A stretch of DNA of 64,000 nucleotides from Chitinophagaceae bacterium (lineage in GTDB: Bacteria > Bacteroidota > Bacteroidia > Chitinophagales > Chitinophagaceae): the NCBI GenBank assembly GCA_023957755.1, contig JAMLGT010000014.1:47475-111474 (forward strand). The letters run 5' to 3'. How positions within the stretch are numbered: position 1 is the first letter of the stretch; every line of letters starts with the position of its first letter. A program made the position numbers and the translations under genes. Under the pieces are notes generated by a model. It was not told the DNA's origin. It searched no databases and saw nothing but the letters and a program-made list of their open reading frames with translations. This document shows, piece after piece, positions 55,335-63,430 of this stretch.

Positions 55335-57263
55335 TCATTCCTCTTCTTCCAGCCTCATTATTTCCTCAAACAGCATTTCGTATTTCTGGTTTTCTTTCTC
55401 AGACAGCCTGTTCAGCTCCTGATACCTCTTCTCCGTCTCCGCAAATTTTCCTGCGTCTGAATATATATCAGGAGAGGCAAGAAGGTTTTCCAGAGTGGCC
55501 CTCTCCGCATTTATTTTCTCAAGTGCCTTCTCTGTCTGCTCAAATTGCTTTTTTATTTTTTGCAATTCCCGTTGCCTTTCTTTTTCCTGTTGCTGCGATG
55601 CCGACTTTCTGGTCACCTCCTTTTTCTCTTTAGTCTCTGCCTTTTCTACTCTTCTCTCAGGTTTCTGATGATCTTTCTTCCATTGTTCCCATTCCTCGTA
55701 ACCACCTGCGAATTCCTTCACAGTCAGATCCTGGATTTCCCAGATTTTATTCGCTGTCTTGCTAACAAAATAACGATCGTGGCTTACCAGCAGATAGCTT
55801 CCTTCATACTTTTGCAAAGCCTCAATGAGCAACTCTACCGAGTGCATATCCAGGTGGTTAGTAGGTTCGTCGAGCAGCAGGAAGTTACCCTTACTTATGA
55901 TTGTTTTAGCAAGTGCCACACGGGCCTTTTCTCCACCACTGAGTATTCTGATCTTCTTATCCACATCATCTCCGCTGAAAAGAAAACATCCGAGCAGAGT
56001 ACGCAATTCCAGATCCGTTTTACCACTGCCGCTATAGCTCAGTTCTTCCAGCACATTATGTTCCAGATTCAGCGCCTCAAGCTGGTGTTGTGCATAGAAC
56101 GACTGTTTCACGTTGTGCCCCGGAATTCTTTCCCCCTCGAATGGTTCAGTGCCGGCAATCATTCGAAGCAATGTGGATTTACCCTTTCCATTTGCCCCTA
56201 TCAGTGCTATTTTATCGCCTCTGTTTATCTCCACAGAAGTATCTTCCACAATCTTTATTTTGCCAAAGCTCTTGGTGGCGTGTTTCAACGTACATAACAC
56301 TTTGCCGGGATTCTGATCAATGCTGAAATTAATCCTCATATTGGGCCGTTCCAACTCTGCACTCTCAATCCGTTCCAGTTTCTCCAGCCGCTTCACTATA
56401 CTTTGCGCCTGTGCCGCCTTGGAAGCCTTGGCCTTGAAGCGCTCTACAAATCGTTCCTGCTGACGGATATAGTCCTGTTGATTTTCATAAGCCCTCTGTT
56501 GGAGCTCAATTCTCAAAGCCTTCTCTTCAAGGTAATAGCTATAATTACCTGAATAGAAATGCAACTCTTGTTGATAAAGTTCTACGATCTTATTAACCAT
56601 CCGGTCAAGAAAATAACGGTCATGCGATACTATCACAACCGATCCGTGATAATGTTGCAGATACTTCTCTAACCATTCAATGGATGGCAGGTCGAGGTGG
56701 TTTGTCGGCTCGTCAAGAAGCAGCACATCCGGGCTCATCAAAATCATCTTTGCCAGTAGCACCCTCATCCGCCAGCCACCGCTGAACTCAGCATAAGGCC
56801 TTTGCAAATCTTCGTTCGAAAAGCCCAATCCCTGCAATACCTCTTCTGTCTTATGGTGCACTTCATATCCTCCGGCAAGTTCCAGTTCATGCAACTTATC
56901 GGCGTAAATTGTCGCCAGTTTTTCATCAGATGTTTCCTCCAGTTCTTTTCCCAACTGTGCTATCTCGGCTTCCAGTCGCATTACCTTCTCAAAAGCCCCC
57001 AGCGCAACTCCCAGAATAGAATCCTCCGTATCAAAGCTGAGCAAATCCTGATGCAGATACCCAATAGTAGTCTCTCTGCTCTTTTCCACAGTACCTGCCG
57101 ACGGATGATACTGCCCTGTGAGCACCTTCAGCAAGGTCGACTTTCCGGTACCATTATACCCGATAAGTCCTATCCGTTCTCCCGGCTGAATATGCCAGGT
57201 CGCATCTCTGACAATCACCCTCGCCCCAAATTCAAATGTTACATTCTGTAAGCCCAAAAGCAT
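55335..57263 (-). CDS. ABC-F family ATPase (duplicated ATP-binding cassettes)
   Basis: About 642 residues from the ATG at 57263 (MLLGLQNVTFEF); a longer frame reaches 57455 but overlaps the next gene and lies upstream of the -7 box. It has two nucleotide-binding domains with Walker A GYNGTGKST and GANGKGKST, signatures FSGGWRMR and LSGGEKAR, and Walker B LLLDEPTNHLD twice, joined by the ABC-F linker. The C-terminal coil is rich in K, E and R. There is no membrane domain, so it acts on the ribosome or nucleic acids, like Uup or EttA. It is unclear which. Confidence 0.93.
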   Translation of the reverse strand: MLLGLQNVTFEFGARVIVRDATWHIQPGERIGLIGYNGTGKSTLLKVLTGQYHPSAGTVEKSRETTIGYLHQDLLSFDTEDSILGVALGAFEKVMRLEAEIAQLGKELEETSDEKLATIYADKLHELELAGGYEVHHKTEEVLQGLGFSNEDLQRPYAEFSGGWRMRVLLAKMILMSPDVLLLDEPTNHLDLPSIEWLEKYLQHYHGSVVIVSHDRYFLDRMVNKIVELYQQELHFYSGNYSYYLEEKALRIELQQRAYENQQDYIRQQERFVERFKAKASKAAQAQSIVKRLEKLERIESAELERPNMRINFSIDQNPGKVLCTLKHATKSFGKIKIVEDTSVEINRGDKIALIGANGKGKSTLLRMIAGTEPFEGERIPGHNVKQSFYAQHQLEALNLEHNVLEELSYSGSGKTDLELRTLLGCFLFSGDDVDKKIRILSGGEKARVALAKTIISKGNFLLLDEPTNHLDMHSVELLIEALQKYEGSYLLVSHDRYFVSKTANKIWEIQDLTVKEFAGGYEEWEQWKKDHQKPERRVEKAETKEKKEVTRKSASQQQEKERQRELQKIKKQFEQTEKALEKINAERATLENLLASPDIYSDAGKFAETEKRYQELNRLSEKENQKYEMLFEEIMRLEEEE

Positions 57264-57287
57264 GATTCCAACTGTTTTTTTGCGGCG

Positions 57288-57295
57288 CAAAGATA
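57288..57295 (-). promoter_or_regulatory. -7 promoter box of the ABC-F gene
   Basis: The plus strand reads CAAAGATA, the minus strand TATCTTTG, an exact TAnnTTTG match 24 bases upstream of the ATG at 57263. It supports the shorter ABC-F start. Confidence 0.5.
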
Positions 57296-57419
57296 CTATT
57301 GTTGGCCTATCCTGCCTTATCATTACAGCAACAGGACGGTAGCAGCCCTCACCAAACTTTTCCGTCTTTAGCAAGCCTTTCGGACCAGAGCCCTCGACCT
57401 TTGCCGGAAATTTAAGTGT

Positions 57420-58196
57420 ATGAGTAACCGATTTATTGACACCCGCCAGGGGCACTGGTTGTTATCCAAAATGGGGAAACGTGTATTGCGGCCCGGTGGA
57501 AAGGAATTAACACTGAAGTTATTGGCAGGGATGGACTTTACCGAAAGAGACGATGTGATCGAGTTTGCCCCGGGCATCGGCTACACAGCTACTCAGGTGC
57601 TCAAAAAGAATCCTCACAGCTATACCGGTATCGAGCTCAACGAGGAAGCAGCAGCAGGATTACAGAAAAAATTTAACGGGCCAAACAGGCAAATCATCAT
57701 AGCAGAGGCTTCACAAACCCACCTCCCGGATGAGTGTGCTGATAAATTATATGGAGAGGCCATGCTCACCATGCACGTGGATAAGAGAAAGTCTGAGATT
57801 ATCAGGGAAGCACATCGACTTCTCAGAAAAGGAGGATACTATGGTATCCACGAACTGGGGCTGGCACCCGATGAAATAAGCGAAGAAACAAAGGCTACTG
57901 TACAGCGTGAACTAAGCCAATGTATTAAGGTAAACGCAAGGCCTCTTACAGTGCATGAATGGAGAACCCTGCTTGAGAATGAAGGATTTGAAATTGTGCA
58001 TGTCTATACGAACCCCATGCTCCTCCTCGAAACAAAGCGGGTTATTGATGACGAAGGTCTCCTTCGCAGTCTTAAAATCGGATTCAACATACTCCGCAAC
58101 AATTCTGCCCGTAAGAGAATCAACGAGATGCGATGCGTCTTTAACAAATACAAAAAGGAGATGAATGCGGTGGCGATAATTGCCAGAAAAAAATAA
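57420..58196 (+). CDS. Class I SAM-dependent methyltransferase
   Basis: A 258-residue cytoplasmic methyltransferase. The SAM-binding motif is at about 46-55 (VIEFAPGIGYTA), with TGIELNEEAAAGL next and AEASQTHLPDECADKLYGEAMLTM as motif III. HRLLRKGGYYGIHELGL fits a small-molecule methyltransferase of the UbiE/tellurite-resistance superfamily. The C-terminal part (about 200-258) has KRINEMRCVFNKYKKEMNAVAIIARKK. The substrate is unknown. Divergent from the ABC-F gene, with about 150 bases between starts. Confidence 0.88.
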   Translation: MSNRFIDTRQGHWLLSKMGKRVLRPGGKELTLKLLAGMDFTERDDVIEFAPGIGYTATQVLKKNPHSYTGIELNEEAAAGLQKKFNGPNRQIIIAEASQTHLPDECADKLYGEAMLTMHVDKRKSEIIREAHRLLRKGGYYGIHELGLAPDEISEETKATVQRELSQCIKVNARPLTVHEWRTLLENEGFEIVHVYTNPMLLLETKRVIDDEGLLRSLKIGFNILRNNSARKRINEMRCVFNKYKKEMNAVAIIARKK

Positions 58197-58304
58197 CGGT
58201 ATCTTCGATTTGTATCTGTGCTTTTGTTACTTGTATCCACTTATTTTTATAGCCGGTTCAGCGAGCGGGATTCAGGATTTCCATCCCTTATCTTCTGATA
58301 CCGT

Positions 58305-59639
58305 ATGAAACAGTATAAAGAGCAGGTAATGAAAAAAATTGTCGTTGTCGGAGGTGGATTTGCAGGCCTCAATTTTGTAAAAGAGCTGTCAAAGTATGAT
58401 GGATTCCAGATTACGCTGGTAGATAGAAATAACTACCATTTCTTTCCTCCATTACTTTATCAGGTAGCTTCGGGGTTCATAGAAGCTTCAAACATCAGTT
58501 ATCCGTTCAGGCGACTTTTTCAGAAAAAAGCGAATCTACGCTTTCACATGGGAGCATTGCTGGAAGTGATGCCCGAAAAGCAATACATCAAAACCAGCAC
58601 AGGAGAGCTCCCTTACGATATTCTAGTAATTGCGAGCGGTACACGTACCAACTATTTCGGGATGGAAAACGTAGCAAGGGAAGCCTGGCCGATGAAAACA
58701 ATTAATGACGCACTTAATCTGCGCAATCATATTCTGATGTCGATGGAAAAGGCCGTCAGAGCACAGACGGTTGAAGAAAAAAATCAGGCTTTGAATATTG
58801 TAATCGCCGGAGGAGGCCCCACAGGTGTGGAAATCTCCGGAATGCTGGCGGAACTTGGCCGTTATATCGCCGCCAAGGAATATCCCGAGATACAAAATTT
58901 CCAGGGTCACATACACCTCATTGACGCCGGCCCGTCACTCCTCAGCACTATGAGTAAGAAAGCGCAGACGGAAGCACAAAAAGTTTTATCACACCTCGGT
59001 GTGCTTATCCAAACAGGAGTCTCCGTAAAAGACTATCAGGATGGAACAGTCATCCTTTCAAATGGAGAAAAGATTCGCTCTGAAGTGCTAATCTGGACTT
59101 CCGGAGTAGTCGCCAATCATATAGAAGGCCTTCCCCACTTAGTAACAGGAAGGGGCAAACGTATTGTAACTGATGCATTTAATTGTGTGGAGGGCTACAA
59201 AAACATCTACGCCATCGGTGACATCTCCATACTGAATACCGACCCGGCCTTCCCGGATGGGCACCCCCAATTGGCACAGGTAGCCATCCAGCAGGGAAAG
59301 CTCCTGGCAAGAAATCTCAAAAACCTGGCTTCCGGGAAAAATCTGAATCCATTCAGATATAACGACAAAGGCAGCATGGCCATAATCAGTAAATTTAAAG
59401 CCGTGGCCGACTTACGGCACTTTTCAATGAAAGGTTACTTCGCATGGCTCATTTGGCTCTTTATCCATATTATTCCTTTGATCGGATATCGTAATAAAGC
59501 CAAACTGGCATTTAACTGGTTCTGGTCGTTTATAAACAACAATCCTACGCTGCGGCTTATCATCCGCCCGGGAAAGATCTCTGAAACACCCCTCACGGCG
59601 AACGAAGGTCATGCTCAGGACCCAGAGATTGTACATTGA
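58305..59639 (+). CDS. ndh: Type II NADH:quinone oxidoreductase
   Basis: A 444-residue single-subunit NADH dehydrogenase that feeds electrons into the quinone pool without pumping protons. Motifs: FAD site VVGGGFAGLNFVKEL at about 13-27, NYHFFPPLLYQVASGF, the NAD site IAGGGPTGVEISGMLAELG at about 167-185, and NIYAIGDISI. The C-terminal part (about 370-410) has an amphipathic or membrane segment (GYFAWLIWLFIHIIPLIGYRNK), which anchors these enzymes. The start is the ATG at 58305 or that at 58329. The gene is followed by a 203-base gap and then the recombinase. Confidence 0.93.
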   Translation: MKQYKEQVMKKIVVVGGGFAGLNFVKELSKYDGFQITLVDRNNYHFFPPLLYQVASGFIEASNISYPFRRLFQKKANLRFHMGALLEVMPEKQYIKTSTGELPYDILVIASGTRTNYFGMENVAREAWPMKTINDALNLRNHILMSMEKAVRAQTVEEKNQALNIVIAGGGPTGVEISGMLAELGRYIAAKEYPEIQNFQGHIHLIDAGPSLLSTMSKKAQTEAQKVLSHLGVLIQTGVSVKDYQDGTVILSNGEKIRSEVLIWTSGVVANHIEGLPHLVTGRGKRIVTDAFNCVEGYKNIYAIGDISILNTDPAFPDGHPQLAQVAIQQGKLLARNLKNLASGKNLNPFRYNDKGSMAIISKFKAVADLRHFSMKGYFAWLIWLFIHIIPLIGYRNKAKLAFNWFWSFINNNPTLRLIIRPGKISETPLTANEGHAQDPEIVH

Positions 59640-59842
59640 GAGCCTGACGGCTATAGCTTGAGAGAGGCTCCCGACACTTCAATACAATTCGCATGCTGCT
59701 TATTACCCGGATTATATCAATCAGCGTTCAAAATCTACAACAGAAAACAGCCTCGAATCACAGGGATTTTTTTGCTTAACTTCATCAGACAGCATAAGTG
59801 GGTAAGACAAGATGTCAATTACTTCACCGTAAGGAATTTATA

Positions 59843-61069
59843 ATGATGAAGCACATCACACTAAAACCATTGCTACACAGGGGCAAAGACTGTATCGGCA
59901 TTTATTTTGCAAAAGACGCTGCATTGCAAAGTATCATCAGAAAACATACAGATGCCCGCTGGAGCAAGACGCATACCTGCTGGTATGTGGAAGACACTGC
60001 ACAGAATCGTTCGAAACTGAAGGCTGCACTCAATAAAGATGTGGAGATTCCGGGAAGAGAAGTTATTCATGTGGTGCGTGAGATACGAGCCACGGAAGGA
60101 GAGAAAACCCGGGTAGGAACTGCCGCCACCCACCTTCCTGCAAAAACAGAAAAAGCACTTTCAAAGAAAGGGGCTGCTTCGGGGATAGCTTTGCCGTCTG
60201 GTATTATTCACAATGTTAATGTGCGGGCCTTGCAGCAATTTGAAAGAGAACTCGTGTTGAAAGCGTATTCGCCGAACACGATCAGAACATATAAGAACGA
60301 ATTTGCACAATTTCTGGTAGCCATAAATAAGCACCCGACAGAAGCGTTTACGCCTGACCGGCTGAAAGACTATCTACAGTATTGTTCTGAAAAATTAAAC
60401 CTGAGTGAGAACACGCTGCACAGCAGGATGAATGCGCTGAAGTTTTATTATGAAAAAGTATTGGGAAGAGAGAAATTCTTCTGGGCCATACCGCGTCCTA
60501 AAAAACAGTTGATATTACCCAAAGTGATCAGTAAAGAGCAGATTGCATCTTTGATAAACTCCATTGAAAATAAAAAACACAAAACAATCATAGCCTTAGC
60601 GTATGCCTGCGGATTACGTGTAAGCGAGGTAGTATCTCTGAAAATAAGCAACATAGACGGGCAAAGAAATATGCTGTTTATAGAAAGAGGTAAGGGCAAG
60701 AAGGACCGGGTGATAAGCCTTAGTCCGCATATTCTGTTCATGCTTCGCGATTATTACAGAACCTACAAGCCTAAGTTTTATCTTTTTGAAGGGCAGTACG
60801 AAAATGAACATCTGAGCCATCGCAGTATCCAGGCGGTAATGCAACGTGCCAAAAAAAAGGCCGGTATCAACCAGGCCGGAGGTATGCACATGTTGAGACA
60901 CAGCTTTGCGACGCACCTGCTCGATAAGGGAATTGATGTCGTCTTTATCCAGAAATTGTTGGGCCATAAGGATATAAAAACGACTTTGAAATATCTGCAT
61001 GTCACGAACAAAGACCTTACAAATATTTTAAGCCCGATTGAAGATATTGACGACCTTCTGAAGAAATAA
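59843..61069 (+). CDS. Tyrosine recombinase (XerC/D-like integrase) at the head of the cassette region
   Basis: A 408-residue DNA recombinase. The SAM-like core-binding domain is at about 127-212 and the catalytic domain at about 228-395. The active-site set is complete: Arg259, Lys284, His349, Arg352, His375 and the nucleophile Tyr384 (KYLHV). Box spacing (Arg259 to His349, 90 residues) is that of XerC/XerD (about 96), not IntI1 (131), so the IntI-specific insertion is absent. An extra N-terminal domain (about 1-115, ITLKPLLHRGKDCIGIYF) has no XerC/D counterpart. It starts at the ATG at 59843; a GTG at 59798 is also in frame. It stands 137 bases before the first core-like site and in the same direction as the cassettes. 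It may be the integrase of an integron-like array, or a free-standing XerC/D relative. Confidence 0.9.
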   Translation: MMKHITLKPLLHRGKDCIGIYFAKDAALQSIIRKHTDARWSKTHTCWYVEDTAQNRSKLKAALNKDVEIPGREVIHVVREIRATEGEKTRVGTAATHLPAKTEKALSKKGAASGIALPSGIIHNVNVRALQQFERELVLKAYSPNTIRTYKNEFAQFLVAINKHPTEAFTPDRLKDYLQYCSEKLNLSENTLHSRMNALKFYYEKVLGREKFFWAIPRPKKQLILPKVISKEQIASLINSIENKKHKTIIALAYACGLRVSEVVSLKISNIDGQRNMLFIERGKGKKDRVISLSPHILFMLRDYYRTYKPKFYLFEGQYENEHLSHRSIQAVMQRAKKKAGINQAGGMHMLRHSFATHLLDKGIDVVFIQKLLGHKDIKTTLKYLHVTNKDLTNILSPIEDIDDLLKK

Positions 61070-61205
61070 TTGTGAAAATTGTATTGACGAAACAGCATCT
61101 TTTTTAATATGTATTGCGCAAAAGCGACCAAACATGTTGATAATCAATGGTGTAAAAAAATTGTTTGTAATGCTTGCTCCCCGGAGAATGTTCGTATATT
61201 TATGA

Positions 61206-61219
61206 GTTAGCGGTCAGGC
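61206..61219 (+). other. attI-like core site at the cassette boundary
   Basis: GTTAGCGGTCAGGC stands 137 bases after the recombinase stop and about 30 bases before the first cassette gene. The same 14 bases recur at the 3' edge of the first palindrome (62080-62093, first base A in place of G). It has no inverted partner on its left, as expected for an attI-type site or a cassette left edge. A TATATTTA box (61195-61202) just upstream could be a cassette promoter, but it is weak. Confidence 0.5.
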
Positions 61220-61249
61220 GTGAATGACACATCAAAATATAAATAGACA

Positions 61250-61939
61250 ATGGAATTATACGGACGACACAGCAAAAGCATACCTCAAAAAGTGACTATT
61301 CACGTTTTAGAAATTCTAACACTATGGTTGTCGTTTTGGATACTTTTTCAAGACGGTGGAACTTGGATTGGAAACACTTTGCATATTCACAATTCAGCCG
61401 AATTTACCGACAGACGAATAATCATTTTCACGTTTAGCGTTATTACATTTTTTCGGTTTGCGTTTATGATGACGGTTTTACTGAAAAGAGCAATTCCTTG
61501 GGAAGAAAGTTTTAGTATTCCATTTGCGTTTGCTTTATATTTTGTCGGATTTGCCTTGTTTGCTTTGCCGACCTCTAAACCTATTGACTTTATTGACATT
61601 TTTGGAATAACCCTGTTTGTTGTTGGCAGTGTGGTGAACACTGGCGGAGAAATTTTGCGTAACCAATGGAAAAAGAACCCTGACAACAAAGGAAAAATTT
61701 ACACAAGAGGATTTTTCAAATATTCCAGACATATCAATTACTTTGGAGATATACTTTGGGTAACAGCGTATGCGATTATGACACGAAATTGGCATGCGAC
61801 CAGTATGCCAATTTTTTTATTTTGTTTATTTGCTTTTTACAACTCACCCAAACTTGACAAATATCTCAAAGAGAAATATGGTAAAGGTTATAACGACTAC
61901 GCAAACAAGACAAAAATGTTAATACCATTTATATACTGA
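61250..61939 (+). CDS. DUF1295/steroid 5-alpha-reductase-like membrane protein (cassette gene)
   Basis: A 229-residue integral membrane protein with about six hydrophobic segments. Its C-terminal third holds the motif YSRHINYFGDILWVTAYAIMTRNW and the end LKEKYGKGYNDYANKTKMLIPFIY, characteristic of the DUF1295/isoprenylcysteine-methyltransferase-like fold. Such proteins include membrane reductases and methyltransferases; no specific role can be given. It lies alone between the attI-like site and the first palindrome, so it is the first cassette. Base composition is clearly more AT-rich than in the housekeeping genes nearby (for example 17 G+C in the 60 bases at 61801-61860), which supports foreign origin. 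Confidence 0.82.
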   Translation: MELYGRHSKSIPQKVTIHVLEILTLWLSFWILFQDGGTWIGNTLHIHNSAEFTDRRIIIFTFSVITFFRFAFMMTVLLKRAIPWEESFSIPFAFALYFVGFALFALPTSKPIDFIDIFGITLFVVGSVVNTGGEILRNQWKKNPDNKGKIYTRGFFKYSRHINYFGDILWVTAYAIMTRNWHATSMPIFLFCLFAFYNSPKLDKYLKEKYGKGYNDYANKTKMLIPFIY

Positions 61940-61944
61940 CAAAT

Positions 61945-62093
61945 GCCCGAACCGCTAACAGGCAGTTTTGCAATAATGCGGCTGACAGTCATAGGCTCAA
62001 CGATTGTGCTACTATTTAGCTTTTGTGCTATCTTCGGCTGACGAGCTTTGAATGCCGCACCATCGCAAAGCTGCTGGACATTAGCGGTCAGGC
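61945..62093. other. attC-like recombination site A (imperfect palindrome)
   Basis: A 149-bp site. Left box ACCGCTAAC (61951-61959) pairs with right box ATTAGCGGT (62080-62088) in 8 of 9 positions. The inner arm 61963-61982 is complementary to 62054-62073 in 16 of 20 positions. A loop of about 70 bases lies between the arms. The order (box, spacer, arm, loop, arm, spacer, box) is that of integron attC sites. The 20 bases at its left edge (61941-61960) are identical to those at site B (62983-63002). The box GTTAGCG deviates from the classic GTTRRRY core at one position beyond the GTTAG part. Confidence 0.75.
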
Positions 62094-62239
62094 AACGGAC
62101 AACTTAAAACTGACATCGCAACCGAATTTAAACAAAATAGACTTGACTATTTAGCCACAAATTGTATTTTGATAAAGAATAAAAGAAGACCTTAAAGAGA
62201 ATACACTTTTACATTGGACTTGGAGTTATCATTCATTTT

Positions 62240-62595
62240 GTGATAACAGGACTTTTAATGCGGCAGAATTATTTTTCGATAGAACCGCAAGATACCTTAG
62301 TAAGAATGATGCTTAGGGCAAATCACATTTATATTTTATTCAGTGGGCTTGTTCATTTGCTTATCAGTTATTCCCTACTAGAGAATAATACAAGCAATCT
62401 TTATTTTGTGGCGAGTAGTATTTTGATATTGGCGACTTTGGGAATTAACGTGAGTTTTTACATTGACCCGATAAACCATTTAAACCTTTCAACTCATTTC
62501 ATACAGCGAAAATTGACAGGATTTTCTATTCAAGTTTTTTGCTTGGGACAGGACTTCATTTGCTGTTGTTACAATTTAAAACCAAGAAAAAATAA
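62240..62595 (+). pseudogene. Membrane protein cassette gene, apparently frameshifted
   Basis: The frame reads as a small membrane protein with four hydrophobic segments (ANHIYILFSGLVHLLISYS, SNLYFVASSILILATLGI and others). It has no ATG start: the first GTG is at 62240, while in-frame sequence back to 62183 (KKTLKRIHFYIGLGVIIHF) looks coding but lacks a start codon. At the six-T run 62535-62540 the coding-like reading changes frame: in the -1 frame it continues as LGTGLHLLLLQFKTKKK and stops at 62593-62595, overlapping the next ATG as TAATG. In its own frame it would run on to 62644 in an unlikely tail. I read it as a gene broken by one lost T, unless slippage restores it. Confidence 0.6.
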
Positions 62596-62969
62596 TGAAA
62601 GAAGATTTAATACAGTTTTTCGACAAGTTTGCACAGGACTTTAAAAGTTTTGACGGTGCAGTTATCGCAAACAGGTATTTCGCACCCTACACGGCAATCA
62701 GTTCCGATAAATCTGTTTTGCTTTACAAGGAACAAAAAGACATTGAACAATACTTTTCCGCTATCTTGGCTGACTACCAAAAGCAAGATGTTGCGTATTG
62801 CACATACAGCAACTTTGAATTTTCAGCAATTGGACAAAAATCAGTATTGGCGACAACGGATTGGAATATGATAAAAGCAGACGGAACACTTGTAACAAGT
62901 TGGCGTGAGTCTTATGTTTTGATATTGAACAATGCGAAATGGAAAATAGTTACTTCAATAGACCATTGA
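62595..62969 (+). CDS. NTF2-like (SnoaL/DUF4440-type) protein (cassette gene)
   Basis: A 124-residue protein with the size and strand-helix pattern of the NTF2-like superfamily: an initial amphipathic helix pair (MKEDLIQFFDKFAQDFKSFDGAVIANRYFAPYTAI), then strands ending in SWRESYVLILNNAKWKIVTSIDH. Such proteins are small ligand-binding or isomerase-like domains; no active site can be read and no role is proposed. Its ATG overlaps the presumed stop of the preceding broken gene (TAATG), which suggests the two were a translation pair within one cassette. Followed by site B. Confidence 0.82.
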   Translation: MKEDLIQFFDKFAQDFKSFDGAVIANRYFAPYTAISSDKSVLLYKEQKDIEQYFSAILADYQKQDVAYCTYSNFEFSAIGQKSVLATTDWNMIKADGTLVTSWRESYVLILNNAKWKIVTSIDH

Positions 62970-62986
62970 TAAAAACGAACAGAAAT

Positions 62987-63129
62987 GCCCGAACCGCTAA
63001 CATGGGTTTGACGCAAGTGGGGGTTCAGTGTTTAATTGAAGGTTTGGGCTTTTAATTTACATTTGTGGTAGGTTGAAAGTTGGTGCTTCTAAATCCCCAC
63101 CTGCGGCAAGCCCAAAAACGTTAGCGGGC
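62987..63129. other. attC-like recombination site B (imperfect palindrome)
   Basis: A 143-bp site. Left box CCGCTAAC (62994-63001) pairs perfectly with right box GTTAGCGG (63120-63127). The inner arm 63003-63022 pairs with 63095-63114 in 17 of 20 positions. A loop of about 70 bases separates them. The order equals that of site A, with the same left-edge sequence but different arms, as with attC sites, where structure rather than sequence is conserved. Confidence 0.78.
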
Positions 63130-63174
63130 ATTGTAAAACGACACTGCAACTAAGCAATAAAAACACAAAGAAAA

Positions 63175-63399
63175 ATGACAGAAATATTCATTACCGACAT
63201 CCAAACCAAAATTCAAGCAAAAGACATTTTGGACTTTTTCAAAGCAAATAACCCCGATTTGAAAATCAACTACGACCTAGATGAAACAGATAACGCATAT
63301 CCTTGCAGACATACAGTTTTGCGTGTTGAAGGCAATAAAATTGAAACGCAAAGTATTTTGACGGCTATGCAAAATTTAGGACATAAATGTGAAATTTAG
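63175..63399 (+). CDS. Small orphan protein (cassette gene)
   Basis: A 74-residue protein without a recognised domain. It has a beta-alpha-beta-beta-alpha-beta pattern (EIFITDI, helix AKDILDFFKANNP, KINYDLDE, HTVLRVEG, helix TQSILTAMQNLG, CEI) like a ferredoxin/HMA-type fold, but no CxxC metal motif. The role is unknown. It stands 45 bases after site B and 31 bases before the methyltransferase, so both may belong to one cassette. AT-rich like the rest of the array. Confidence 0.7.
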   Translation: MTEIFITDIQTKIQAKDILDFFKANNPDLKINYDLDETDNAYPCRHTVLRVEGNKIETQSILTAMQNLGHKCEI

Positions 63400-63430
63400 A
63401 GGATAAGGTTTGCATATAAACAAAACGGCA

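Noticed and set aside
55545..56297. Long plus-strand frame of 250 codons opposite the ABC-F gene
   Set aside because: It is antisense to a clear ABC-F ATPase with all motifs and has a Leu/Phe-rich composition typical of a shadow frame.
57263..57455. N-terminal extension of the ABC-F protein
   Set aside because: The extra 64 residues lie upstream of a perfect -7 box, overlap the start of the divergent methyltransferase gene and are unlike ABC-F proteins.
59640..59670. GAGCCT/AGGCTC repeat after ndh as a terminator
   Set aside because: Six pairs with a 19-base loop and no U-run; too weak.
59843..61069. Classical IntI integron integrase
   Set aside because: The spacing from Arg259 to His349 is 90 residues and no patch insertion is seen between the boxes, so a true IntI call is not supported.
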